64,000 nt of DNA, taken from positions 70,592,732 through 70,656,731 of the forward strand of contig NC_134955.1 in assembly GCF_965638725.1 (NCBI RefSeq), in the 5' to 3' direction. The notes under the pieces are model-generated. The model was not told the DNA's origin. It did not search any database and saw only the letters and a program-made list of their open reading frames with translations. Shown piece after piece: positions 1 through 52,974 of this stretch; position 1 is the stretch's first letter, and the number at the start of each line of letters is the position of its first letter. Source of the stretch: Aptenodytes patagonicus (Eukaryota; Chordata; Aves; Sphenisciformes; Spheniscidae). The position numbers were made by a program, and so were the translations under genes.

Positions 1-2736
1 AACAGTATGTGAGCAAGAAAATCCGGAGTAGTTACAGTGAAGTGGTTTGACTGGTCTGTTTTTGCTTATCCTATGGTAGAGATCATATCCTGCATCAAGA
101 GGAAATCATAGGTTTTACACTAGATGTTTTGGTAAAAATGGTTCAAGTTGTAAGTTCGGGGTTTTTTCTGTAGATATTTTGCATTGCGCTATGTGAGTCT
201 GGTACCAGCCCATGACTCAGGGAATGTCCTTGGTGTGTGTGGTAAAATCATATGTGAAGCTTTGGGCTGCTATGCAAACGCTGTAGGGCTAAGACCTTAC
301 CTGAAATTTCAACACAGGAGAGTATCATGCTTGGGCAATATGACACAGAAAAGGCAGTGTTCACAGTAGATGGTTTTAGGCTGCCTTGTAACTTTCTTCT
401 CTGGTTTATACTTTGGAAAAGATCACATATGAATTTACTTTTCGAACTCTTGTTCAGTCTTATTACTGATACTTACAGGTGTATATATATGAAAGTCAAT
501 TTTCATCTTCTCTTACTGTTCAAAATCATAGCAGGAGCTACACTCTTACGTGTGTATCCGCTCTCCCTTGAAGGAAGCACCTGCTGAGTTTTATAAGGAA
601 AACCAATACACAATTCCTCTTGATCTCTAGTAACTCCAGTTATATAAACAAATGTCTAAATTGTGCTAATTGCCAGTTCGAATGCCGTAGTGGGTTGATG
701 GTTATAAGACACTATGAATATTACCTGACATCTTAAAACTTCCGGCACACAGAATATTCCAATATGATCTGTGATTTTAAGGGGGAAAATGCACATTAAG
801 ACTAGACATGATAGTCTACAACCTGAAGTATTTGCAACCGTCTGTTTATAAATCTGGCCTTTGATTTCATAATTAGAGCTTGCTGGTTGTAGAGGCTTGG
901 AACACTGTTCAAAACTGGTGACTGCTACAGCTATGTAAGTTTACCTTAATGGTATGGCTCTGCTTCTTCATATATGAAGTCAAAATGCCAAAAGGAATGT
1001 ATAATGTATTTGTGGTCTGGTATTATTTTTGTTCTTTACCTCTTGGAAATTAAAAAAAAATAAGCTGGCATCAGGAGAAACCATGTAGCTAGAATTAAAT
1101 GATTGTGCAAACACAGAACTGCCAGCGTTGCCTTTCCATTGGGTGCAGCATTGCTTTTTAGCCTGCTTTCCATGTGATTTCTCTATGTAATCAGATTTTG
1201 GTTTTCCTTTCTACCTGAGTCCATCTCCCAGTCTTCTCTGGCTTTCGCATGAGGAGACTTAGGCATTGTGTCAAGAGAACTTCTGGTGCAGAGGATGGCT
1301 TGTGCAACTTCCAAATGTTAGAAAGAATTAACCTTTACCCCAAGGAATAAATATATATGTATTTGCTGCTGGAATTATGCTAGAATTTAAGTAGGAAGAA
1401 TTGTAACAAAAATACTGACATGTCCTGTTTTAACAGTAAACAGAAAGTATTTTTCTGTTTATGCCTTTGTGAAAGTTCTTTTCCCCCAGTCAAGTTTGTG
1501 TGTTCAGCTCTTCTGGTAGTGGTGGTTTAATAGTCACTGTTTATACGTACATGAAATTACAACACAGGGGTCCAGTTAATTGGAGAAAATACTGAATTTG
1601 TTTATCCAAAGTGCAGTATTTTCAAGAAGCTTACATGTTTGTGTTTTGTCATTGGAATGAAAACAAAACCAGTGACATAACTGTAGCTAGGGTCTGAAAT
1701 AGTTTCCCTGCCCCAGTACTGCTAAAGGTCAGGAAGCCTCTAGGATATTTCTTCTCACTGGAAGTAAAGGTCTAGGTTGCTTAACCCTAATGAGAGGTGG
1801 GAGCTATCACGTGGACACAGCCATCAACTTTCCTTTATAAAGCTAACAAATAGGTAAGTACTATAACAAGAAGAAATACTTTAAGGCCAAATAGTTCAGA
1901 ACGTGATAAGGCTAGAAAAAGATTTGTAGATGAGCACAAATGTTTTAAAGAACAGTACTCGGGGAAGTTTGTGAGATTTTTTTTAAAATTTATTTTTTAT
2001 TTATTCAGTTGCTTTGGAGCCTTCCCATTACTTCATTGTTGATGACTGCTGTCTTGTATTAGAATGTGAGAGCCCATCCAGTTTTCAGTCTATGTCATTT
2101 TATAGGCAAACTAATGCTTAAAATAGATGACGTCCCTTGGCTAGCATGCTATATTGTGTATGTATGGTTGAAAAGGACCTTTGCCTTTGTTGGCAAACAA
2201 GAGTATGAAATTGCCTGAGAAATACAACAATTTTGCTGCTGCTTCAGTATTACTGTTGTCTGAGCTAAGGACCGCACACGAAACGTCTTTTTAATAGTAT
2301 GCTTTAGATGAGAGAGACTCTGCCTTTCCCTTCCACTCTCTGAAAAAAGAACCACACAAAAATGTTATTTCTGAAAAACAGAAGGAAAGGGGCATATTCC
2401 TCAGTAAACGTGGTGCTTGTGATGGAGTCACTTTCTGACTTCTAAGAAAGTGGAAAAAGTGGCTCCCATGCCCCTTCTTCTGGCTATGGGAGATAGTAAC
2501 ACACAAACTCTGATGAATACTGTGATTGAATAGATGCATTTGATTGTGGGATGAAAAGATAACTGGAATTTCTTTAAAGCCAGAGACTGTTTAACTGTAG
2601 AACTGTGGGTAACTGAAGGTAACTACTTAAAAGGATTTAAAAAAGAGAGTTGCATTTGGGCCAGCACGTCCGGTAGGTACTAGGCTTCCAAGGAATGGAA
2701 AGAGACCTGCAAAATTCTTGATTATGTCATTTGGTT

Positions 2737-2769
2737 GGGGTTTGGGGGGTTGGGTGGGGTGGTTTTGGG
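2737..2769 (+). repeat. G-rich tract with G-quadruplex potential
   Basis: Five runs of three or more G separated by 1-6 bases: GGGG TTT GGGGGG TT GGG T GGGG TGGTTTT GGG. It lies in the SAV1 intron on the sense strand. Confidence 0.75.
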
Positions 2770-2780
2770 TTTGGTTTTTT

Positions 2781-2847
2781 TTGTTTTCTGTAGTTATTAT
2801 TTGTTATAATAACAAATAGTTATTATTTGTTTTCTGTAGTTATTATT
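2781..2847. repeat. 46-bp-spaced direct repeat with an internal palindrome
   Basis: TTGTTTTCTGTAGTTATTATT occurs at 2781-2801 and again at 2827-2847. Between the copies a perfect inverted repeat TATTTGTTAT/ATAACAAATA (2798-2807 and 2809-2818, one-base loop) overlaps the first copy. It is intronic and AT-rich. Confidence 0.85.
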
Positions 2848-4227
2848 ATGGCTTTTATTTCAGCTAGCTTACTAAGTATCCATAGTATATAGAGGGAAGG
2901 AAAAGATGAAATTGGAATTACGTTTCTTCAGTACATCTCTCAGCATCCAGCACGCTAATTTTTAAAATGTAAAAGCTGTGTGTATGTTACAACAAATGGT
3001 GTATTTTAAAATGCTAGTGAACAGTCTTTTAAACCAGCTATTTAGTGATAAACCCTAAATATGCTGTGTTTCTAGGGCAGAGGTGGGAACTTAATCAACT
3101 ACTGATTCCTGTCAGTTCTCCTACTGCCAATACACCTAACCTAGGCTTTAGTTCTCTTGCTGGAGAAGCCCTTCTCCTAGTGCAGCCCACATCACCGAGA
3201 AAAGCTGGAAATTACTCTTTTTTTCATGTGCCTCTTCAGCATTATGAAGCGTAGGTGCTCGGTTTTAGAGAAGAAGCAGATGTACAGCCTACTAGACAAC
3301 GAAACTGCCTTCCAAGATCTGTGGGAGGGAGGAAGCGGGTGGAGGGGGATATGCAGAGAAGAGATGAGGAATTTTGTGACTCGCTCTGAACAAAAGGTCT
3401 CTAAATCTTGTCTGGATTGCATTCGGAAGGCCTGGCTGTCCCACCCAGCGGTGCACATAAACCAGCTAGTCTAACAAGCGTGGGTAGTTTTAGCAAAGAA
3501 GACGTGGCAACATCAACTTCAGCGTGCGCGCAGGATGACTGTACTGTGTTCAGCAAAGGGCTTGCGCAGGATCCGGTGTGGATCCAGCTTTTCTGTTTTC
3601 TCTTGTTACTGACAACACTTTTTGGCTGTGATTGCACGCACTTCAGTAATAACGGTCAGCGCAGTATAGTGCTAACCTTACTTGTCCCTCCTCTCTTGGT
3701 TTACCTGGTCCTGTTTACTGTTCTTGACTGGTTAATCTGAAAAGCTTTGTTGGTATTCAGTGATTTTTCTAGATAGTTGTAATCTCTGACTGTAACTAGA
3801 AAAAGAAATAGCTGTGGTTTTTTGGTAGATAAATAGTTTTGATGCAGCTGTAATAGCATATTAACAGAAACTGTCATTTATGTAAAGCTTTAACATGTGT
3901 AATCTTATGTCGGCTCTCTCTGCTCAGCAAATTGAGACAATAACAGCTTCACCCCTGTTATGTACGCTAATACATGTCTCATCGAAAAAGCAAGGATGCT
4001 TTAACTGTCTCTGAATGAAGCTGTCTAGTGAACCTGGAGTTGGAGGAGAGTGAAACAAGTGGGACTTAAAAGGGAATAGCTATTTTGACTTGATTGTGCT
4101 TTTTTACTAACGTACAAATGCATACACCATAAACGCCATGGTATTGTTCAAAGTTCGTAGAGTGCCTCGGGTAGGGGGGGGAAGTTGACTTCGTACATCA
4201 TGTTGGTTTGGGGTATTATTAGTTTAG

Positions 4228-12792
<8,565 letters not shown>

Positions 12793-13814
12793 GCTAACAA
12801 CTCTTTTAATAGACTTTTATGAGGACACTAAGAGCTTTAAAAGGTTTTCACACTTAAAACTATGAAAAAGTGCTTTTGTTGAAAAGGCAGCTTATTTTTG
12901 TTGACGTTGCACCTTTTGTTATTATCCTCATTAATATTTTTCTACATGTATTATGTATTGTTTATAAAAACGAAAAAGGTTTGTTAAGCTGTTTCCCTAC
13001 AAGAACTAGTTTATTATTCTGAAAACCAGCGCGGAGTTTAACCAGAGACTTGATTCTGGTATCTTTTTCTAGCAGTCGGCTGTATTATTAAGAAGCTGAC
13101 TATATATTTTTAAAGGGCAGTAGATGCAACTGTATGAAATGTCCTGGATTCAAAAGGTTGTCAAAATCCAAATGAATATTTCCGTGTATTTCCCTCGGAA
13201 CCTCCTGTCCCTCTCCCGAGGGAGGTCTGCTCTCTGTTCACAGCTTTAATGTACACAACACCGACGCCGTTACTTTTCAGTAGCACCCAGTGCTGTAACC
13301 AGACAGAAGCGGCTTCCATCGGTCTAAACCAAGCGCTTCCGGAAAGTGAAGTCTGAGTTGCCTTATTTTTTTACTTTAACGCATTACTACTTTAGATTTC
13401 CTACTAGTTTTCACAGAAATTAATCAGAGGGGAAATACTTGTACCTTCTTAAAGACCAAGATCCCTAAGCAGACTTTTCACAGGTTCTTAAACGCTAGGT
13501 AAACTGCGGTTCATAAAACGTGACCCGGTCGCGTGGGAAGGCGACAGCATTGTCCCACCAGCTCTACCCACCAGCTGTACCACACCACGGAGGACATCAG
13601 GGATGTTACAACAGTTATTTCTGGGTTTTTTAATGAGCTTTTGTCTTGCGTTAAAGCTTCCTTACTTGGGGAAAATTTTTAATCGTAGTGTTACCCTCTC
13701 CAATATTTTCATTTGGTTCACTGATTGTCCTGAAATGTTATTTATGGATTCTTTTTAGTGCAATAAGCATTGTTGCAGACAGAAAAATACATTTCTTGTA
13801 AATCCTATTAATTC

Positions 13815-13820
13815 AATAAA
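13815..13820 (+). terminator. SAV1: SAV1 poly(A) signal AATAAA
   Basis: A canonical AATAAA in ATTCAATAAAAATC, about 1.02 kb after the SAV1 stop. A T/G-rich stretch (TTTGTTTAATG) follows as a plausible downstream element. I see no earlier AATAAA in the 3'UTR. Confidence 0.8.
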
Positions 13821-13830
13821 AATCAATTTG

Positions 13831-13836
13831 TTTAAT
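13831..13836 (-). terminator. candidate minus-strand poly(A) signal ATTAAA
   Basis: TTTAAT on the plus strand gives ATTAAA on the minus strand, 1.13 kb past the ATL1 stop and only 11 bases from the SAV1 AATAAA. Other minus-strand ATTAAA hexamers lie at 14497-14502 and 14274-14279. I find no TTTATT (minus AATAAA) between 13840 and 14961, so which signal ATL1 uses is open. Confidence 0.35.
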
Positions 13837-13840
13837 GAAC

Positions 13841-14961
13841 GAAGGGTTGCTCAACTGTTGGGGTTTTTTGCCTTTTAAAGGTCACATAAAATGTTCGTAG
13901 AACCGATTAAAAAGGTCTGACGGGGGGTGGTGAAAATCAGTAGCTCGGGTTCTCTGAAGAGCAGCCCCTCAGCTCTGGCCTTGCTTTGCTTAGGGAGCTT
14001 TTCCTCTGCTGTTAAAAGCTGGAGCCTTTACTTTGCCTAAGACTTGCAAAACCTGGCTTTACCTCCTCGGTGACAGAAGCACTTCCCGGAGGTGGCACCT
14101 GGGCAGAGGACTTTCGAAGCACCAACTTTCCCGTTAAAACACCAATTCCGAAGGCCGAAAGGAAACCAAGAATGTTAAAAAAACCACCAAACCCCAAAAC
14201 CCAAGGGGCGAAGCTCTCCCCTCGACAGTAACTGCTTCCTGTGTAACCGACTGCTTAGGAACCGACAGCAAACTTTAATAGTTCTGACGATAAAAGAACA
14301 GAACCGCCGACCACACTTTCTACGCGCTACAATGAATGTGTATGTACAGAAATACAGCGACACTTTCTCCAATACATATACAAAGTGATACCTTGTGCAT
14401 GGGTTACGAACAGAAGAGTACGCTCTCCCTACAGGATCATTAACATACCATAGCAGAAGTGCCCTTACAGTTTCTGATAAAGCAAGTTAATACATTTTTA
14501 ATTACGTTTATGTAATTAGTTAATTGAAGAAAAAACTCGGTTACATGTTATGACTTGTTCAAGTGTCTGAAAACAAGTTGGCTTTCGAAGAAGCTACGGT
14601 CTGGAAGATTTTTAGTCGCAGCGTCACGTAAATCATGATTTCTTCAGTGACTTCATAACTAATTAAGGGGAAAATAAGGCTTCATAAATTAGCTGGGAAG
14701 TACACTGGCTATGACAAATTAAAAGCACTTTGTATTTGCGGCAGTACCAGTATGTACATATTAACAAAAGGGAAAACATGCCGACATCTTCCCGTCAAAC
14801 GCCGCGTTGTCGAACGAGCGCGCCGAACCACCACACGCCTGACTTGTTCTCCGCTCTCCCCCTTCCACGGCAGGAGCTTGTGATGGGTACGAGGACGAGA
14901 GCGTCGAGCCGAGGACGAGACGGCCGCGCCTCGTTCGCGCATCCACGGGAACGCGCCTGGC
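13841..14961 (-). other. ATL1: ATL1 3' untranslated region (extent estimated)
   Basis: Sequence following the ATL1 stop codon on the minus strand up to the SAV1 3' end. It is AT-rich in its middle (14460-14720) and contains ATTAAA hexamers at 14497-14502 and 14274-14279, either of which could end the message earlier. A 61-codon hydrophobic open frame at 14012-14197 starts at TTG, not ATG, so I do not call it. Confidence 0.5.
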
Positions 14962-46587
<31,626 letters not shown>

Positions 46588-46779
46588 GGCGGGGCGCGGG
46601 GCTGCCCGGGCCGCGGCGGCTGCGGGAAGCTCCGTGCGCGCTCGGAGCCGCGCTGCGTCTGGCGCGGCTGCCGCGGTGGCGCGGGGCGGGCGGGGGAGCC
46701 GGCAGCAGCATCCCCGCCCGCCGCTACGGCGTGGCACGGCACGGCGGCCCGCCGCCCCCCTAGGGCACCCGCCCACGCC

Positions 46780-47330
46780 GCACCCGCCCACGGGCGTTCA
46801 CACCCGGGTGCACCCATGCGTGGGGCATCAGGCACGGACACCCGTGGGTCAGGCGCGCGTAGATCCAGGGGCACCCGCTTCCCGGGGTAGCCACACGCAG
46901 GGGTGCCCCCAGACCCGGGGCACCCGGCACCCCCACGGGGACCCACCCACGGGGGGGGGGCATGCCTGGGGGACCCAGCGCAGCCAGAATGCACCCACAC
47001 CCAGGTCACTCCTACCAGGGCACTGGGCTCACTGGGGGGGTACCCACATGGGGGGCATCCACACCTGGGGAGCACTACGTACACTCACGGGCACCTACAC
47101 CCTGGAGGCATCCCCACCTGGGGCACAAGGCTCATCTGGGGCACTGGGCACCCCCATGGGCACCCACCTGCGTGAGGACACTGGACACACAGCTCCCCAC
47201 TCAGCCTGCCCAGCACGGGACGGGCTGGGGCTCATGCACACACACACCTTCCCGGGTGGGACACACGCACAAATGCTGGGGTCACCCACATGCACAGAGC
47301 ACCCAGGTGGGACAAACGCCCCAAAGCAGA
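46780..47330. repeat. degenerate GC-rich minisatellite
   Basis: Irregular copies of GGCACCC/CACCCACATGGGG-type words recur about every 20-30 bases (for example GGCACCCACCTG, GGCACCTACACC, GGCATCCACACC). They are interrupted by runs of G or C, including G10 near 46951. It lies just upstream of the ATL1 CpG island. The repeat produces long open frames in several phases (45833-47425 and others) rich in Pro, Gly, His and Thr that I regard as non-coding. Confidence 0.65.
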
Positions 47331-50300
47331 GCCACACGCAACACAGCTCATGCACACACAGAGCTCAGACACGCTACGTGCCCTTCCCAGAGCACGTGGC
47401 GAGCGCACAGGCACAGGTGGGCTGAGAAATCACCAGAGGGATCCTGCCCTGGGGTGGGGGTCAGCCAGCTCCTGCTCCCCCAGTTCTGCCTGTGCCGGCA
47501 GCATCCGCAGGCAGCAGGAGATACACGCTGTACATGTGCAGATGCAGCACGAAAGATGTGGCTCGAGGACCCAGGCTTGGGCATCCCTGGGGAAGATTTA
47601 GCTGCAGCGTGATTGATAACATGCACCTTCCCTCCAGATTTCCCTCCAGCAGCAAGCGCTTGCCCCCCCGTATTCGGATTGATTCAGCGCTCTGCCACGT
47701 GAGACCGTGACTCAGCCCGAGTGCATGGGAACGCCCAGGTGCAAAACTTCAGCAGGGGAGCAACGGTGCTGGCCCCGTGCCCCGGCTGCCCCGAGGCGCC
47801 CCTTGTGCCCTCAGCCAAAACATCCCACCTGGAGGGACGAAGGGAGCACGTTCTGATTTCTTTTTCTTTGCCTTCCCGCGCTCTTTTGCCAGCTGCAGCC
47901 TCCCAGGCCTGTGTTTATTGTGCAAACCCAGGAAAAGCGTTGAAGCCCTTTGCAATGCCAGCCACAGAGAGCTTGCCCGCTCCCACCCGTACACCGCAGG
48001 CTGCCACGCCGGTAAGTGCGCTCGTCCTCAGCGTGCCAAGCTAATGCTTGTCCATACTTTTGATGCCAACAAGCTGCCGGTCAACTCGTCTGAAGCTGTA
48101 ACCCTGTGCTGCTCTTTGGAAGAAGCATGGCACAGCGCTCGAGGCGTGAGCTCTGTACTGGAAATGTGGCAGTCACCAGAGGATTGTACGGGCCAAAATC
48201 TGGAAGGATGAGAAGGGTACTGAGCCCCAAACTGTATCTGCAAGAGGAGATTTTGGGAGAGTGTTGCTCATTTCTGCACACTGGCCTGCAGTGGTCGGGG
48301 AAAGCCAATGGCCATCCAGCTTTATTGGATGCACAGGAACCGGCAGGATCCGCTCTTCATTTTTGAAAGCGGGAAAAATACTCAAAAGTGAACCGATCTT
48401 CTGTTCCAGGCGGCTCATCCATGCCAAAGCCATGTGTCGTTGCGCTCCCATTGATATGCTGATACTTAATTTCTAAGTGCCTTCTCCAATACTCGGCAAC
48501 TGCCTCCTGTTGGCTTCCTCCCTGTGTTTACAGCATCAGAGCAAAACATATAATTTCAGCTCGCTGAAGTGCTGGCTCACGTGGCAGGCAGCTGAATCCT
48601 CCTGCCCGCGGCTGCCGGGCACCGCAACTGCGAGGAGCTCAGACGCTGGTGGCCTTGGCAGAAGCTCCTTTACAATTTTTATAAAAAATCCCTGAAGTCG
48701 CATGTGCCTGTTCCTTCTTCGAAGCAGCAGAGAAGCAACCGGCATTGTGAGGGGGGATTTCTTACGCTGGAGGGGTTCAAATAGGTTGAAAGAGGAGATT
48801 AAAAGAAAAGCAGCTGGGAAACGGAGAGGAAAAAAAAAGGAGGATGGGAAAGGAGATCTGGTAATTTGAAAGTCTAATTAAACTGAGATGGGCTCAGGTC
48901 CTGCTTTCCTTGTTCCCTTTGAGAATTGCTGCTTAGGTCAAGCTTTGTACTGCCCCATTTACTGGTATTTTTTCGTTTTCCGTTATGGCACGTGGTATCA
49001 AAATGAAAGAGGAGTGGAGAGGTTTGAATCCTGTGCTGTGCTGGGGGGATTGTCTGTGTGAACTCCCAAGGCTTTTTCCTGCATTATTTCCTATCATCCC
49101 AAGTCAGGGGGTTTTGCAGATGATTTCGTTTTCAGGGGGTGACTCAGCATTTGTTCATTTTCACCCACCATCCATCCCTTCGCTCCACTGATTCATCCTT
49201 CCTTTATTTTTTCAGTTGCAAACAGCCCCTCCTTGGAAGTATCTTTACGTTCTTGCTGCCCGAGTTGCCAGATCACAAAGAGCTAACTTCACAGCAGACA
49301 CGCTCAACAGGCACGCAATGGAGGGATTATTGAGGAAAAATGATGCTAAATGGGGGAAAGGCAAAAAGAGAAAATACCCTGCAGAGCGAGACTGCAGCTG
49401 GGGGTCACCAAGCCGGTGTGCCGGGAGATACAGTGCTGAAAAGGCCCCGGAATTAGGAAAGAACCTGTATTTAAATCCATCATGTGTACTGCTCGCACAG
49501 CTTGCAGGGGCAGTTTCGTAATTCACCTTGATTCGACTGGCCCACTTACCCAGGCAGCATTTACAGTTGCTTTTCATATCCCCAGCCCTTCGCAAGCAGA
49601 AACCAGCCACGTTGTGCAATACTTACGTAGGAGGTGGGAAAGGGACGCTACAAAATCTCTGCTCTTTCTCAGGTGCCACCAAGTACTCGCCGGGGCTTGC
49701 CGTTGAGGGAAACCGTGCCATCCGCACGAGTTTTCTTTGCCATGACACAGATGAGGCGCTGTCTTAACCCCGCGTGACGGATCTGTTCTTACGGTGGTTA
49801 TACAAGGTTCTTGAATATGTTCGCTTCTTCCCCGCAGTTATTATTATCACTTCTGCCTTCTCAGTCTTCACTCTTTCACTGCTTCTGCTTAATTGCATGG
49901 GAAAGTAAAAGGAATATAGATCTCAACTGTGTTTGAAGAGCATTGCAAGGGGACTTCTCCCAGGCAGTTACACTCTGTGGCGGTGATTTGTCATCGCTGT
50001 TTTAATTTCTGTACCCTTATTCTCGGGTTAAGAGGCCACAATTCCTAACAAATATCAAAAAGTGATAAAACAGAATCAGCTCTTTCCCCCACTCTTCTTG
50101 AAAGCTGAAGCCTTCCTAACGTCTTTCTGGTTTTTTCTTACTGAAATATTTTTAAGTGAAGCAGATCTTTGTTGCTTAGGAAATCCTTCTATTCCTGCTG
50201 TTCTTATTTCTCACCCCGAATAGTGTTATGACTGCCTACATTTACATGGGGTTTGCAGCCAAAGGAATTATCTTTGCTTCTTCTGTAAACATGATTGCAC

Positions 50301-52974
50301 CCTATGGCTGTAACATAGCCATCATATTTCACTCGTAGAGGAGAGAATTTCAGCGGTTAATTAAATAACTTGTTTAATCAGTCTGTGCAAAGGTCCTTCC
50401 TTCTGGAAGATGCTTTGTAAACTGAAGGAGCTACTCAACAATACAAAAAGCCATGTAGATAAAAAGCCAACAGCCCAAAACTTCAACCAAACCAACCCCA
50501 GTGTGCGTTCAGAGACAGGCTTGGTTTTTACCGCAGGGGCTGCCTTTGCACCGTCTGCGTCTGGTCAGCGCTGAGCACCGAAACGACGAGAAATTGCAGA
50601 AGTCCAGCAATAAACAAACACAACTTTTCTAACCTGAATTAGACTATCAGGCTGGTTTCCAGTAGGTTCCTTACCCCAAACAGCATCCTCAGGACTCTTG
50701 CAAGGTTTTGCTGGATTTGAATAAAATATCCCACTCTCAGCAGCATTATTCAGAGAATACTGCAGACCCATCTGCGCGTGCCTCGGCGCTGTATCTGGAG
50801 CCTCACCGCCTCGCAGCCCCCGGTTATTCCTTTCTGTCACAGACACTGAGACACACCAGCATTGCAGGACTAACTAAAACCTTCCAAGATCTCTCTTCCT
50901 TCCTCTTATTTCTCTTTAGAGGTCAGTAAGGTCTCTCCTAAGCCCAACTTCCCATCTATTTCCAATATTGTTTCTAATTTGTTCTTTCTCTTCTGCACTG
51001 ACAGGCAGATGGACGCTATATTCAAAACATCCTTCCTCGCCAGTCTCTTTTTTTGCAATGTGGCTTTAGTAAATCCAAGCCAAAATCTGTGCGTGCCAAG
51101 TTTGTTTCTAGGATTTCCCCCTGAAGATACACCTCGTCCAGGGAAAGGGTTCCAGCTCCTCTTGCATCTTGGCAGAAACAACAGAATCCACCTGCCTGCG
51201 TGATTCAGCAAGATATTCGCAATATGTTCCAGCCAGATTCGTGCACCTGGAAACAGGGGGAACGGACAGGTTTCCAGGCAGTGCTCTGAGTCCCCTTGGT
51301 AATGCTGCTTTTAATTGAACGGTCACATTTTCCTGCATCCTCGGCAGAGCTGCCTGCTTCACCTCTGCCCTCCCGCGCGTGCACGTGGGAGGGAAGGGCA
51401 TCCAGCTGGTTTCCTTCCTTTGAATGCAAACAGCACAATCAGCTGCAAAGTCTCCTGAGATACATCTACGTAAACAGGGTGACACAAAAGCAATGTATAG
51501 CCGCTAGCGCTCCTGTTCCTTCTGTGAAAAACAAATCCTTGCACAAGGACCTCAGTTAAAGCTGGTGTGAGGGTCTGAGCTATAGCTTATTTAATTCTCC
51601 TGCTCCTGCAAGGGACACAAGTCTCCTGACAGCCTGAAAAGGCTTTGCTCTCCCTTAGTGACTTTTCTCTCTTCCCAGAGCATTTCGGCAACAACCCCCT
51701 GGAGAGATCCTCAGTCTATGGGAGACTGGTGCTTTCTTGAGCAAGTACATTCCCACGCTGGACATAAGAAGCATCTAACAGGCCTGGATGCCATCTCCTC
51801 CTTCTTCTCTTGCCCGAAGCTACTCCCTTGGCTGTGTACCTCGCATCCGCCTTGCCAAGACCTCTCCCTCTTTCTGCTCTTGCGACAGAAATTGCATGTT
51901 CCCTTCAGAGCCCCCTTACCCAAGTTCTTTCTTTTTTTCCAGGCATCTTTTGTACTTGTCATCATGTGCTCACAGCAGCTGCCATCCCAGCTGCCCCAAA
52001 GGGCCATTCCAGCAGCGAGAGACCGTTATGGCCCCTGCGAACCCTCTTACTCTGGGTCCCACTAGCAGAGCTCAGCAGGCTGGTAAAGCGGCACTGACAG
52101 CACTGATTGCTGCCGAGGTGACGCTGAGAAGCTTTAGTAGGTTCAGCATCCTGCTTGTCGCAGGCAGAATTGGACTCAGTGGCGGGAAGCCGCCCGCAGA
52201 GAGCCTGGAAATAGCTCCTCTGCAGGCCCCTCGCTCGTGGCCGCGGCAAGACAGGGTGTAGCAACAGTGTGTGTTTCATCAGGGAGGAAAACCAGCCTGA
52301 AGAACCCAAACCACAAACTTAGAAAAAAAAGCTGCATCTCGAATCACAGGGAAGATGCTGCAGCATTTCTTGAAAGCGTACTCTGTCTCTTCAACAATAA
52401 CGTTTGATGTAAAATACAGTGTATTGCAGGAACCAATGAGCGGGAAAAGCTGCAGGCCCTCGAGTTGATTCATGAGTCTTCAGCCTCGGCATCGCCGTGC
52501 AGCCGATCTATTTTATTATTCAAACACACCACAAACACGAAGCAATCCCACAGGATAGTTTTGAATACCTTCCGTGTGAGATTGTTAGACTATGTGACAT
52601 TAAAGACATTTTAGCAGTCTGATAAAAACTAGGCCTGAAGTATTTTTTCTTCATGCCGCTGTTTCATAGCTCAGTTTCTTATTTGACAATGAACATGCGT
52701 TCACACGCATGGCACGCTCTGCTGCTTCTAAAACCACCTTTATTATATTGTTCAGTTAGAAATTTCTACAGTTGTGCATCTACTGTCACCAGATGAAACT
52801 CAATGTCTCATTAAAATAACCTTGGCTGTTCTTCCTCTTAAGAGTACAATGCAAACAGATCACATTTTCTAATCCTACGTAATACCTTATGTAAAACCAC
52901 TTAACATTCCTTTTAAGGCTGGGACCCATCCAGACGAAAGATGCTGCATAAAAGCACATTCCTTAACACGCTTG
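47331..52974. other. intergenic DNA between ATL1 and MAP4K5
   Basis: GC content falls away from the ATL1 island and the sequence becomes ordinary, with AT-rich parts around 49.8-50.4 kb and a purine-rich block near 48800-48860. I find no exon, RNA gene or repeat I can name. An ATL1 upstream non-coding exon could lie here or in the MAP4K5 island. Confidence 0.6.

Larger units (their letters stand above)
12793..13840 (+). other. SAV1: SAV1 3' untranslated region
   Basis: AT-rich sequence after the TAA at 12790-12792, running to the canonical poly(A) signal at 13815-13820. The cleavage site should fall 10-30 bases after the signal, so the end at 13840 is an estimate. There is no splice-site pair or other gene in it. 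Confidence 0.75.

Noticed and set aside
3408..3740. 110-codon frame with two hydrophobic stretches in the SAV1 intron
   Set aside because: It begins at TTG with no ATG at its start and has no known homologue; chance is the simpler reading.
14012..14197. 61-codon hydrophobic frame on the ATL1 strand after the stop codon
   Set aside because: The first codon is TTG and the frame lies in the probable 3'UTR; there is no evidence of translation.
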